Shown one piece after another: positions 34,793 to 41,971 of a DNA stretch of 56,921 nt (within the stretch, counting starts at the first letter, position 1; each line of letters starts with the position of its first letter). The notes beneath the pieces were generated by a model. That model was not told where the DNA came from, made no database searches, and saw nothing but the letters and a program-made list of their open reading frames with translations. A program made the translations under genes and the position numbers. Source of the DNA: a bacterium. Lineage in GTDB: Bacteria > Vulcanimicrobiota > Vulcanimicrobiia > Vulcanimicrobiales > Vulcanimicrobiaceae. Location: contig JAJYRH010000012.1 in NCBI GenBank assembly GCA_021794205.1, positions 10,705 to 67,625 of the forward strand. The letters run 5' to 3'.

Positions 34793-35592
34793 GCGGGCTC
34801 TCCCAAAGGGCGTTCGAGCGTGATGCGGCCGAAGGCGCCGTCGTTGAAACGGCTTATATACGAACGAGCGGCGTTGTGAAGATCGAACTCACCGCCCTTG
34901 CGCGCGAAACCGCCCTTGCGCGCGAACGCCTCCAGCGTGGGAACGCCCTCAAGTGCGAGCCGCGCGGCCCACGCCGTAAAGCGTTCGACGATCTCCTCGG
35001 GGTCGTAGCGTTCGACGGGGACGCCGCCGCAGAGGGCGAGGTGCCACTGCGCGTCGGCGTTGGGGATCTTCGGTACGAGGATTCCCGGCGTGTCCATCAG
35101 CTCGACGTTCGGGGCGAGGCGGAACCACTGCAGCGAACGCGTGATGCCGGCACGATTTTGCACGCGCGCGGCGGCGCGTCCGAGCAGCGCATTGAGCGCG
35201 GTGGATTTCCCCGAGTTCGGAATGCCCACGATCATCGCACGCGTCGTGCCGCGAACGCTTTCGGCGAAACGGACGATCTCGTCGCGGACGAAGGTGCAAT
35301 CGCGGCGGCTCCCGGCGTTAAAGGCGAGCGCGCGAAGCCCGCGCTCGCGATAGCGCTCGAGCCATTCTTGCGTGATCGACGGATTCGCGAGATCCGCGCG
35401 CGAGAGCAGCACCATGCGCGGCTTTCCGGCGAGAACGCGCGCGAGATCGGGATTCGCCCCACTGAAGGCGACGCGCGCGTCGACGACCTCGATGGCGAGA
35501 TCCACGAGCGCGAGGCGCTCGCCGATTCCGCGCATGGCCTTGACCATGTGCCCCGGATACCACTGGACGACGCGGTCGAGCGGATCGCTCAT
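34789..35592 (-). CDS. rbgA: Ribosome biogenesis GTPase RbgA/YlqF
   Basis: 267 residues. It is a circularly permuted GTPase: the G4-like SRAD (LLSRADLAN) precedes G1 (GIPNSGKSTALNAL) and G3 (DTPG). The N-terminus has WYPGHMVKAMR, diagnostic of YlqF, and the C-terminal domain is helical. It assists late 50S subunit maturation. The start MSDPLDRVVQ at 35592 overlaps the signal peptidase stop as ATGA, which favours it over an upstream in-frame ATG. Clustering with rplS and trmD fits a ribosome-assembly transcript. Confidence 0.93.
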   Translation of the reverse strand: MSDPLDRVVQWYPGHMVKAMRGIGERLALVDLAIEVVDARVAFSGANPDLARVLAGKPRMVLLSRADLANPSITQEWLERYRERGLRALAFNAGSRRDCTFVRDEIVRFAESVRGTTRAMIVGIPNSGKSTALNALLGRAAARVQNRAGITRSLQWFRLAPNVELMDTPGILVPKIPNADAQWHLALCGGVPVERYDPEEIVERFTAWAARLALEGVPTLEAFARKGGFARKGGEFDLHNAARSYISRFNDGAFGRITLERPLGEPA

Positions 35593-36095
35593 AGCGGCCC
35601 AAAGCGAGCGAAGGGCCAGAGAATCCACCAGGCGCGGCCGATCACGCGCGACTCCGCGATCGGGCCGAAGAAACGCGAATCTTCGCTGTGCGGTCGGTCG
35701 TCGCCGAGCACGAAGAGCTTGCCGGGCGGGACGACCAGCGTCGGCATGGAGCGAGTGTCGTGGAGATGGACGTAGGGCTCATGTATGCGAACACCGTTCA
35801 CGAAAACGACGCCGTTGTCAATGCCGATACGGTCGCCGGGGAGCGCGATCACGCGTTTGATGTAGGTTTCGCGGCGCGAGAGATCGAGCGAGAAGGCGAC
35901 GATCTCACCGCGCTGCGGAGGGGTGAAGTCTTGGCTGAGGCTCTCGGTGACGACGATCGCGCCGCTCGGGATCGTCGGAGCCATCGAGGCGCCGTCTACC
36001 TGGGGAATTCGAACGAAGATCGTCGCGAGAACGATGGCGAGTAGAACGATCGACTCGCCGAGAAAGATCGCCGCTCGGCCCACGCGTTCCCACAC
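35589..36095 (-). CDS. lepB: Signal peptidase I (copy 1 of 3, short form)
   Basis: 168 residues. One N-terminal membrane segment (about 11-30) is followed by the catalytic Ser37 in VDGASMAPTI and the general base Lys80 in TYIKRVIALPGD. Box D/E motifs FVLGDDRPHSEDSRFFG are present. It removes signal peptides from exported preproteins at the outer face of the inner membrane. It is the shortest of three adjacent paralogues. All active-site residues are kept, so it should be functional. Confidence 0.93.
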   Translation of the reverse strand: MWERVGRAAIFLGESIVLLAIVLATIFVRIPQVDGASMAPTIPSGAIVVTESLSQDFTPPQRGEIVAFSLDLSRRETYIKRVIALPGDRIGIDNGVVFVNGVRIHEPYVHLHDTRSMPTLVVPPGKLFVLGDDRPHSEDSRFFGPIAESRVIGRAWWILWPFARFGPL

Positions 36096-36109
36096 GGGAA
36101 AAGAGACTT

Positions 36110-36853
36110 TTACCCCGGGAGAATTCTTGCCTGCGAGAACGGCCAGAAGATCAGGACGGCGCGCCCGGTAAAGGAGGCGGGCTTCCCGGCCCGCGGGCCG
36201 CTGTAGAAGCGTCCGCTATCCTGGGCGAAGCCCCAGATGTGCGAGTCCTCCGAATCGTTGCGGTTGTCGCCGAGCATGAGGTAGCAGTGCGGTGGAATGC
36301 GATTGGGCGCGAGCCAGTCTTTGCGCGGCGGAATATTTGCTTGCGCCGGATCGAGCGCTTGCCAACCGAAGCCGTCGTTGACGTAGATATCGTAATTGCG
36401 AATCTGCAACGAATAATCGGGAGGCTGCGCGATGTACGGCTCCTTAAGCGCGACACCGTTGCGGAAGACGGTGCCGCCTTTGATTTCGATGGTGTCGCCC
36501 GGGCTTCCGATCACGCGTTTGATGAAATCGTCGGGGCTCGGTAAGGGCGGCGGGAAAACGGCGATGTCGCCATCGTGCGGAGGATGAAAGCGATACTCGA
36601 ATTTATCGACGACGAGCAGATCGCCGATCTGCAACGTCGGCAGCATCGAACCCGACGGAATGAAATAGGTACGACCGATGAACGAGGTGACGAACCAGGC
36701 GGCCGCGCCGGCGAAGATAAAGACGTCGAGATACTCGCGCGCGATCGTGCGGCTCCTTCCGCTCGTTCCCGCGATGACGGGGCGAAGCGAAAAAATAACG
36801 CGCACGACGATGAGGACCAGGACGGCAATAACGATTAACTGCGGAGTGATCAT
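36110..36853 (-). CDS. lepB: Signal peptidase I (copy 2 of 3)
   Basis: 247 residues with two N-terminal hydrophobic segments (about 4-22 and 43-60). Ser69 lies in FIPSGSMLPTL and Lys112 in DFIKRVIGSPGD. LMLGDNRNDSEDSHIWGF is the C-terminal signature. An insertion of about 40 residues (Asn/Tyr/Asp-rich, DYSLQIRNYDIYVNDGFGW) sits before the last box, as in larger Gram-negative type enzymes. It lies between copies 1 and 3 with gaps of 14 and 7 bp. Confidence 0.93.
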   Translation of the reverse strand: MITPQLIVIAVLVLIVVRVIFSLRPVIAGTSGRSRTIAREYLDVFIFAGAAAWFVTSFIGRTYFIPSGSMLPTLQIGDLLVVDKFEYRFHPPHDGDIAVFPPPLPSPDDFIKRVIGSPGDTIEIKGGTVFRNGVALKEPYIAQPPDYSLQIRNYDIYVNDGFGWQALDPAQANIPPRKDWLAPNRIPPHCYLMLGDNRNDSEDSHIWGFAQDSGRFYSGPRAGKPASFTGRAVLIFWPFSQARILPG

Positions 36854-36860
36854 GCGTCTT

Positions 36861-37502
36861 TCATTCGAGGCTGAAGAGTGCGATGTGCGATAGCGGCCAC
36901 ACGACGGCCATCGCTTGCCCGACGACGTGCCCGCGGAGCTTCAGAAAGCCCCAAAGGTGCGAATCGTCGGAGTAATTTCGATTGTCGCCGAGGACGAGCG
37001 CGTACCCATTCGGCACGCGGTCCTCGCTCGCCCACTGCGAACGAGGGGGAATGCTCGCAACGTTCCCTGCCAAGGGCTCGCCGTCGAGCAGCAGGGCGAA
37101 GCCCGATACTTCGAGGTCGTACGCCGGTGGATTCGCGAGATAGGGTTCGGCAATCGTGCGTCCGTTTCGTTCGGCGACGCCGTCGACAAGCGAAAATGTA
37201 TCGCCGGAGCGAGCGACGACTCGCTTGACGAAGTCGGTTGCGGCAACTTTGCTCGGCGGGCGAAAGACGACAATGCTGCCGTTGGGAGGCGCGAAGCCGA
37301 GGAGCGTCGGCAAACGATCGACCAGGATCACATCGCCGACGCGTAAGGTGGGCTCCATCGATATGGACGGAACCACGAAGATACGGATCGTGAACGGCGT
37401 GAGAAAGAGCGCGACCAAACCGCCGACGAGCGCGATATCGCTGTAGAAACGGAGCGAGCGTCGCCGAAACGGCAACGCTCGCAAAAGGACGGCGACGAGC
37501 AA
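36861..37502 (-). CDS. lepB: Signal peptidase I (copy 3 of 3)
   Basis: About 213 residues. Two membrane segments (about 2-12 and 22-44) precede Ser48 in VPSISMEPTL and Lys93 in DFVKRVVARSGD. LVLGDNRNYSDDSHLWGF is the C-terminal box. The start is uncertain: the frame runs back through rplS with no ATG, and TTG codons at 37502, 37484 and 37475 follow the rplS stop. TTG 37502 is the most upstream and keeps the first hydrophobic segment. No Shine-Dalgarno is visible, so coupling to rplS translation is likely. Confidence 0.85.
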   Translation of the reverse strand: MLVAVLLRALPFRRRSLRFYSDIALVGGLVALFLTPFTIRIFVVPSISMEPTLRVGDVILVDRLPTLLGFAPPNGSIVVFRPPSKVAATDFVKRVVARSGDTFSLVDGVAERNGRTIAEPYLANPPAYDLEVSGFALLLDGEPLAGNVASIPPRSQWASEDRVPNGYALVLGDNRNYSDDSHLWGFLKLRGHVVGQAMAVVWPLSHIALFSLE

Positions 37503-37539
37503 CGCTATGAGGGCAAAAAACGCAAGCAGCGTCGCAGCC

Positions 37540-37890
37540 CTATCGCGCGGTCTTTCTTTCTTTGATGCGCGCGGCTTTGCCGACGAGATCGCTGAGATAA
37601 TAGAGGCGGCTGCGACGGACGATGCCGCGCTTGCTAATCTCGATCTTCTCGACGCGCGGGCTGTGCAGCAAGAACGTCTTTTCGACGCCGACGCCATGAG
37701 CGACGCGGCGAACGACGATGCACTCGCCGAGGCCGCCGCTCTTCCGAGCGGTGACGACGCCTTCAAACATCTGCGTGCGCTCCTTGCCGCCTTCAACGAC
37801 CTTGGAGAAAACCTTGACCGTGTCGCCCGAGCGCATGTCGGGGACCGTCGGTTTGAGCTGTTCGCGTTCGAGGGTATCGATGACGTTCAT
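37540..37890 (-). CDS. rplS: 50S ribosomal protein L19
   Basis: 116 residues, normal length for L19. It has the family core GDTVKVFSKVVEGGKERTQ, FEGVVTARKSGG, FLLHSPRVEKIEI and GIVRRSRLYYLSDLVGKAARI. It sits at the 30S-50S interface. The ATG at 37890 is preceded by AGGA 7 nt upstream, and MNVIDTLEREQLK is the expected N-terminus. It follows trmD as in many bacteria. Confidence 0.96.
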   Translation of the reverse strand: MNVIDTLEREQLKPTVPDMRSGDTVKVFSKVVEGGKERTQMFEGVVTARKSGGLGECIVVRRVAHGVGVEKTFLLHSPRVEKIEISKRGIVRRSRLYYLSDLVGKAARIKERKTAR

Positions 37891-37959
37891 GGCATCCTGT
37901 CCGTAACAATAGAGCGGCGCACTCGTGCGCCGAGACAACCCCCGGACTATATCACGGGC

Positions 37960-38646
37960 TCACTCCCCCTGCAACTCCGGACGGCGCTCCCGGGTGCGGC
38001 GGCGAGATTCCTCGCGCCGCCACTCGGCGATCCGGGCGTGATCCCCCGAGAGCAGGACCTCGGGAACGTCGACCCCGCGGAAGCGGGCGGGGCGCGTGTA
38101 GCTGGGGTAGTCGAGCAGATCCTCTGAGAAGGATTCTTGCTCGCGAGACTCCTCCCGGAGCGCTCCCTCGATGAGACGAACGGTCGCGTCGATCGCGGCG
38201 AGCGCCGGCAGCTCGCCGCCGGTGAGCACGAAATCGCCGAGCGAGAACTCCTCGAGCGGGTAGAGGGCGCTGAGGCGCTCGTCGATGCCTTCGTAGTGCC
38301 CGCAGATGAAGACGAGCCGGCGATAGCCCACGAGGCGCCTGGCGGTGCTCTGGGTGAAGCGGGCGCCGCTCGGCGAGGGAAGGAGCAACAGACGCTCTTC
38401 CGCGCCTTCCTGGGCACCGGCGAGGATCGCATCGAGAGAGCGCGCGATGGGGGCGAGCCGCATCACCATGCCGGCGCCCCCGCCGAAGGGGGCGTCGTCG
38501 GCGCGTTCGCGTCCCTCGAGGGCGTCGAGTAGATGGTGATAGCGAATTTCGACGAGCCCCGCCTCGACCGCGCGGCCGATAATAGAGAGGCCGACGTAGG
38601 GTGCGAAGACCTCCGGAAAGAGCGTGATGACGTCGATGGCGAGCAC
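37960..38646 (-). CDS. trmD: tRNA (guanine-N1-)-methyltransferase TrmD
   Basis: 228 residues. The family motifs are IDVITLFPEVF, FGGGAGMVMRLAPI, the trefoil-knot SAM site FICGHYEGIDER, and FSLGDFVLTGGELPALA. The enzyme methylates G37 of tRNAs to prevent frameshifting. The GTG start at 38646 is preceded by AGAGG; the longer frame to 38730 has an unrelated Arg-rich N-terminus. The usual upstream partners rpsP and rimM are not adjacent; a divergent Clp-N-like gene sits there instead. Confidence 0.95.
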   Translation of the reverse strand: MLAIDVITLFPEVFAPYVGLSIIGRAVEAGLVEIRYHHLLDALEGRERADDAPFGGGAGMVMRLAPIARSLDAILAGAQEGAEERLLLLPSPSGARFTQSTARRLVGYRRLVFICGHYEGIDERLSALYPLEEFSLGDFVLTGGELPALAAIDATVRLIEGALREESREQESFSEDLLDYPSYTRPARFRGVDVPEVLLSGDHARIAEWRREESRRRTRERRPELQGE

Positions 38647-38702
38647 CTCGCCTCTTTCGGCACGAGAGGTGCGGCGGCATCTACGCGCAAAGTGCGCCGC
38701 GT

Positions 38703-39299
38703 ATGCCCGAAGCGCAGGACCAACTTCCAATCTCCGACGAGCTCTTCACGCTCATGCGCGGCGCTGCCGCTCATGCCAAGCGGATGGGCGAGCGATTCGT
38801 GAGCTCCTACGCGCTGTTACTCGCGCTGATGGACGACCCCGTGGTCGGTGCCGCACTCGTTGACGTGATCGATCGCGTCAAGCTCGACGCGCTCTTCGAA
38901 GTGCGGAAAGCCGAACGCGCGCGTGCGCTCGCCGCTGCCTCCGAAGCGAATCAAGCGACGTTCGGCGAGGGCATGCGCGCGACCAAGCGGGAGGACGCAC
39001 TCGAAGATCCGCGCGGAGTCGCCGACCCGGTCGCCGAGCCCGCGAGCAGTCGCGGCGAGCCGCCGCCGATGCAACGATACGATACGCTGGCCTTCACCTG
39101 CGGAGAGGGCGACGAACGCATCTGGCTCAGCCACGAAGCGTTCGCGATTTTCACCGAAGGTGCGCGTCGCGCCGACGGGCGCCTGATGCCGCAGCATATC
39201 GGGATCGGGTTCGCCGCCGAGGCGGTACGCTCGCCGGGCGTGCTCGCGCAGTTGCGCGTCGAGCCCGGGAAAGTGACCGACGCGCTCTTTAAGTTGTAG
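38703..39299 (+). CDS. Stand-alone Clp N-domain-like protein
   Basis: 198 residues. The N-terminal part (about 10-60, LFTLMRGAAAHAKRMGERFVSSYALLLALMDDP) and the C-terminal part (about 140-195, AFAIFTEGARRADGRLMPQHIGIGFAAE) resemble the paired helical repeats of Clp_N/ClpC N-domains, without any AAA+ module. Between them is a long charged, disordered linker. Proteins of this shape can be chaperone or protease adaptors, as ClpS and free N-domain homologues are; that role is inferred. Divergent from trmD and overlapping the next gene tail-to-tail by 11 bp. Confidence 0.6.
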   Translation: MPEAQDQLPISDELFTLMRGAAAHAKRMGERFVSSYALLLALMDDPVVGAALVDVIDRVKLDALFEVRKAERARALAAASEANQATFGEGMRATKREDALEDPRGVADPVAEPASSRGEPPPMQRYDTLAFTCGEGDERIWLSHEAFAIFTEGARRADGRLMPQHIGIGFAAEAVRSPGVLAQLRVEPGKVTDALFKL

Positions 39300-39780
39300 T
39301 TCGTTCCACCGTCGTAATATCGCGAATGTAATCGAATAACTGCGGCAACGAGATGCGCTCGAGCCCTTCGCCTTCGGGGGGAAGCGTTTCGTCGGCGCCC
39401 TCCTCGCGCAGGTAGACCCGGGTCTCGAAGTCGCCGTTTTCGCAGACGAACGAGACCGCGAAATTGCGATCGGGGGCCTCGTCGTAGATGCGCATCGCCT
39501 GCGGATTGATGATCTCGATCGAGCGTTCGTGTTTGCGCGCGTCGAAGACGAGGATCTGCAGGTGTTCGCGGTTGCTCACCTCGATCGCCCCGACCGTAAA
39601 GGTGTCCTTGGCGGAGAAAAATTCGTGCTCTCGCCGGCTCCGGCTGCTGATCTCGTAGAACACGCGGCGGCGCACGAAGCGGTTGAGAACCTTGCGTAAG
39701 GTGCCCAGCGAAGCGAGCGTCTCCTCGCGGTTGCCGCGCGTGTAAATAATTTTCACGGTATTGGAGTCGCTTGCTTGCAC
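39289..39780 (-). CDS. Conserved-looking hypothetical protein
   Basis: 163 residues, soluble, with no signal peptide or membrane segment. The middle is rich in charged beta-like stretches (FFSAKDTFTVGAIEVSNREHLQILVFDARKHERSIEII) and the end is acidic (EEGADETLPPEGEGLERISLPQLFDYIRDI). I do not recognise the family. Codon use matches its neighbours and the frame is closely packed between two genes, so it is probably real. Its 5' end abuts the divergent tatA region. Confidence 0.55.
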   Translation of the reverse strand: MQASDSNTVKIIYTRGNREETLASLGTLRKVLNRFVRRRVFYEISSRSRREHEFFSAKDTFTVGAIEVSNREHLQILVFDARKHERSIEIINPQAMRIYDEAPDRNFAVSFVCENGDFETRVYLREEGADETLPPEGEGLERISLPQLFDYIRDITTVERTTT

Positions 39781-39818
39781 GGGTCGTGGGAGGAGGCCTG
39801 CCGAATCATCACCGGGAG

Positions 39819-40064
39819 ATGTTTTCCGTTCCCGATATCGCGGTCATCAGTATGTTGGCCCTCCTGCTCTTCGGCCCCGATAAGCTTCCCGGCATGATGC
39901 GTCAGTTCGGGAAAGTGACGCGCGATCTCCAAAATGCCTCGGCGAATTTCGTCGCCGAGATGGAGCGAGCCGCCGATACCGCGCAGGAGCAGGCTCCGCC
40001 CGCGCCGCCGAGCCCGGCCCCGGCGGCGCTACCGCACGAAGAGCCCGCAGCGCCTAAAGATTAA
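39819..40064 (+). CDS. tatA: Twin-arginine translocase subunit TatA/TatB-like
   Basis: 81 residues. The N-terminal MFSVPDIAVISMLALLLFGPDKLPGMMRQFGK shows the Tat signature: a short hydrophobic helix, FGP hinge and amphipathic helix. The tail is Pro/Ala/Glu-rich. TatA oligomers form the passage for folded proteins in Tat export. No tatC lies nearby. The ATG at 39819 has GGAG directly before it, and an AGGAGG lies 24 bp upstream, so a longer form is possible. Confidence 0.88.
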   Translation: MFSVPDIAVISMLALLLFGPDKLPGMMRQFGKVTRDLQNASANFVAEMERAADTAQEQAPPAPPSPAPAALPHEEPAAPKD

Positions 40065-40278
40065 AGTTCTGACGGAGATCGTTGATGCGCGCGCTGACGA
40101 CGGTGCGGACCTGGTCGTGCAGGCGGTCGCGCTGCTCGTCGGGCAGGCGACGGTAGATCACGTAACCGACTGCTGAGAGTACCCCGCCGAGCACGCCGAC
40201 GAGCAGCGCCTTCCCAAGCTCGTTATCGTCGGGTTGGTTCGATGGAATATCGGCGTGTTGATGCAATGAATCGGTCAT
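40054..40278 (-). CDS. Small single-pass membrane protein
   Basis: 74 residues with an acidic N-terminus, one Gly-rich hydrophobic helix (about 22-41, GKALLVGVLGGVLSAVGYVIY) and a charged C-terminal helix (LPDEQRDRLHDQVRTVVSARIND). AAAGGG precedes the ATG at good spacing. It overlaps the tatA end by 11 bp. It occupies the place where rpmA (L27) often follows prp, but it is not L27. Confidence 0.6.
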   Translation of the reverse strand: MTDSLHQHADIPSNQPDDNELGKALLVGVLGGVLSAVGYVIYRRLPDEQRDRLHDQVRTVVSARINDLRQNFNL

Positions 40279-40308
40279 GACGTACCCTTTCTAACGGACA
40301 TCGCTTCA

Positions 40309-40650
40309 CTACTGCCCGATGGACGATTCAGTTTCGCGGCGCACGGTGACGGCATCGGGATACTGCCCGGCGATCGCGGAGCAGGCGAGCAGCGCGGTGC
40401 CCAGGATCGCCCGCACGTCTTCCCGCTCGCGCTCCTCGGGAGCGATGGTGAGCTCCATATCCCCGCTCTGCTGCCGAACCGCGAGCTTCGCCGCGGCGTG
40501 TTGCTCGAGCCCGAGCCGGGCCGCCTGGAGAATCGCCGAGATCGCCGCGCAGACGATATCTTCGCCATGGGCGGCGAACTCGGTGTGTCCCTCGGCAACG
40601 AACGAGGACAGCCGATGCCGGCTGTCCTCGTAAAACGTAACGCGGAGCAT
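40309..40650 (-). CDS. prp: Ribosomal-processing cysteine protease Prp
   Basis: 113 residues of the YsxB/Prp family. The catalytic His22 (EGHTEFAAHGED) and Cys34 (IVCAAISAILQA) are at the positions known from the characterised enzyme. In Firmicutes Prp removes an N-terminal extension from L27 and lies between rplU and rpmA. Here rplU is 7 bp upstream, but rpmA is not downstream. The start follows the rplU stop closely, so the two are cotranscribed. Confidence 0.88.
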   Translation of the reverse strand: MLRVTFYEDSRHRLSSFVAEGHTEFAAHGEDIVCAAISAILQAARLGLEQHAAAKLAVRQQSGDMELTIAPEEREREDVRAILGTALLACSAIAGQYPDAVTVRRETESSIGQ

Positions 40651-40657
40651 GCCGCTC

Positions 40658-40972
40658 CTACGCGAGGTTGATCTTGGTGATCTTTACCTCGGCGAAGCGC
40701 TGGCGGTGACCGATCAGCTTGCGGACGCGCTTCTTCGGCTTGTAGCGGAAGACGAGAATCTTCTTGTCTTTCGCCTGACGAAGAACCGTGCCGACCACGC
40801 TCGCGCCGCTGAGCACCGGGGTGCCGATCTTGACGTCGGCGCCGGAGCCGGCGAGCACGACGCGATCGAAGGTGACATCCGCACCTACTTCGGTTTCGAT
40901 GAGATCCGTGCGAATAATATCGCCTTCAGCGACGCGGTATTGTTTACCGCCGCTCTCGATAACTGCGTACAT
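40658..40972 (-). CDS. rplU: 50S ribosomal protein L21
   Basis: 104 residues: MYAVIESGGKQYRVAEGD at the N-terminus, and KKILVFRYKPKKRVRKLIGHRQRF near the C-terminus, as expected for L21. There is no Shine-Dalgarno sequence; the ATG lies 9 nt after a TAAAGT -10 box, so the message has at most a few leader bases. Confidence 0.96.
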   Translation of the reverse strand: MYAVIESGGKQYRVAEGDIIRTDLIETEVGADVTFDRVVLAGSGADVKIGTPVLSGASVVGTVLRQAKDKKILVFRYKPKKRVRKLIGHRQRFAEVKITKINLA

Positions 40973-40981
40973 AACTATGGG

Positions 40982-41010
40982 ACTTTACCGGAACCCGTGC
41001 CCCCTGTCAA
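40982..41010 (-). promoter_or_regulatory. Strong sigma70-type promoter of rplU
   Basis: On the minus strand TTGACA (41005-41010) and TAAAGT (40982-40987) are 17 bp apart. The ATG of rplU begins 9 nt past the -10 box, placing the start site within about 0-3 nt of the initiation codon. Confidence 0.75.
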
Positions 41011-41028
41011 CGACTCCCCTCCAGGGGG

Positions 41029-41057
41029 TTGACGTCGGGGCGAAGGTTCGCTATAAA
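41029..41057 (+). promoter_or_regulatory. Sigma70-type promoter of the 41103-44625 operon
   Basis: TTGACG (41029-41034) and TATAAA (41052-41057) with a 17-bp spacer. The expected start site, near 41064, lies inside the palindrome that follows. It is divergent from the rplU promoter with 18 bp between the two -35 boxes. Confidence 0.75.
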
Positions 41058-41058
41058 T

Positions 41059-41085
41059 AGATTAGTCTATAAAATAAACTAATCT
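41059..41085. promoter_or_regulatory. Palindromic operator AGATTAGT-N11-ACTAATCT
   Basis: A perfect 8-bp inverted repeat with an 11-bp A/T-rich centre, starting 1 bp after the -10 box and covering the transcription start. Symmetry and position suit repression by a dimeric wHTH protein. The operon's own regulator (41687) is the obvious candidate. No second copy was found in the window. Confidence 0.65.
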
Positions 41086-41102
41086 GAGACGGAGAGTTTG
41101 GG

Positions 41103-41687
41103 ATGATCGAAGGTTCCGAGGCCCGCGAACACCTGGAGATGGTCGACCGCATCGTGGAGCGCACGTCCACGCGCCTGAACGTTGGGGCGGAGTATTTCGT
41201 CGTTTGGGGGCTCGCCTCGGCGACGATGTCGCTGATGTACCAACTCGTCGGGACGCATCTTCTCTCGGCGAACTGGATCTGGATCGCGTGGGGCGCGGGG
41301 CTCGCTGCGTTCATCTTCTCGATCTGGCGCGGGAAGAGCGCCCGGCTGCCGCGCCTCAGCTTCTTGGAACGCGAATTTCTGACCGTCCTGAAAGTCGCGA
41401 TGATGGTGACGTTCATCGTCTTTATCATCGAAATTTTCGGAGCGAACCTCTTCGGCGTCATTGGGCTGGGGGCGATCTGGAGCTTCGCTGCGAGCATCGT
41501 GCTCTTTTATATTGCGATGCACGGGAATCGCCGCGCGCTCGTCGGCGGCATCATCTTGCTGCTCTCGCTCGCGGTAGCGAACTATAAACCCGACTTCGTC
41601 GGCTATGCGCTCTCCGCGGGTATGTTCGTCGGCTACGCCGGGTTCGGCGCCGTCGAACTCATCGCGTCGTCGCGTGCCTGCGATTGA
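41103..41687 (+). CDS. Hypothetical multi-pass membrane protein (first gene of regulated operon)
   Basis: 194 residues: a soluble N-terminal helix (EGSEAREHLEMVDRIVERT) followed by about six hydrophobic segments from residue 30 on. GGAG is 8 nt upstream of the ATG. The layout (leading membrane protein plus small wHTH regulator) is frequently seen in PadR/MarR-like self-regulated modules, but the protein's function is unknown. Its stop overlaps the regulator's ATG as TGATG. Confidence 0.7.
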   Translation: MIEGSEAREHLEMVDRIVERTSTRLNVGAEYFVVWGLASATMSLMYQLVGTHLLSANWIWIAWGAGLAAFIFSIWRGKSARLPRLSFLEREFLTVLKVAMMVTFIVFIIEIFGANLFGVIGLGAIWSFAASIVLFYIAMHGNRRALVGGIILLLSLAVANYKPDFVGYALSAGMFVGYAGFGAVELIASSRACD

Positions 41688-41971
41688 TGGACGAGCTCTT
41701 GCTCTCGAAAATTCGGCTCGCGATCGTCGCGGAGCTCTTGGCGTCGCAATGGGCGAGTTTTAGCGAACTGCAAAAATCCGTCGGCACGACTAACGGCAAT
41801 CTCAGCGCTCACCTCGGAAAACTCGTCGAAAACGCATACGTCGAGGAAGAGAAGAGCTTCGTGGATCGGCGCCCGCACTCGCGCTATCGCCTTACCCCGC
41901 TCGGCCGCGAGCGGATGATCGCTCACGTTCGTTCGTTACAATCGCTTCTCGAAAAGGAACCACAGCCATGA
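41687..41971 (+). CDS. Winged-helix transcriptional regulator (HTH_34/MarR-like)
   Basis: 94 residues forming one wHTH domain: IRLAIVAELLASQWASFSELQKSVGTTNGNLSAHLGKLVENAYV, then the wing FVDRRPHSRYRLTPLGRERM. Small proteins like this act as dimers, usually repressors of their own operon. The perfect palindrome at 41059-41085 is the likely site. The effector is unknown. Coupled at both ends to its neighbours (TGATG and ATGA overlaps). Confidence 0.85.
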   Translation: MDELLLSKIRLAIVAELLASQWASFSELQKSVGTTNGNLSAHLGKLVENAYVEEEKSFVDRRPHSRYRLTPLGRERMIAHVRSLQSLLEKEPQP

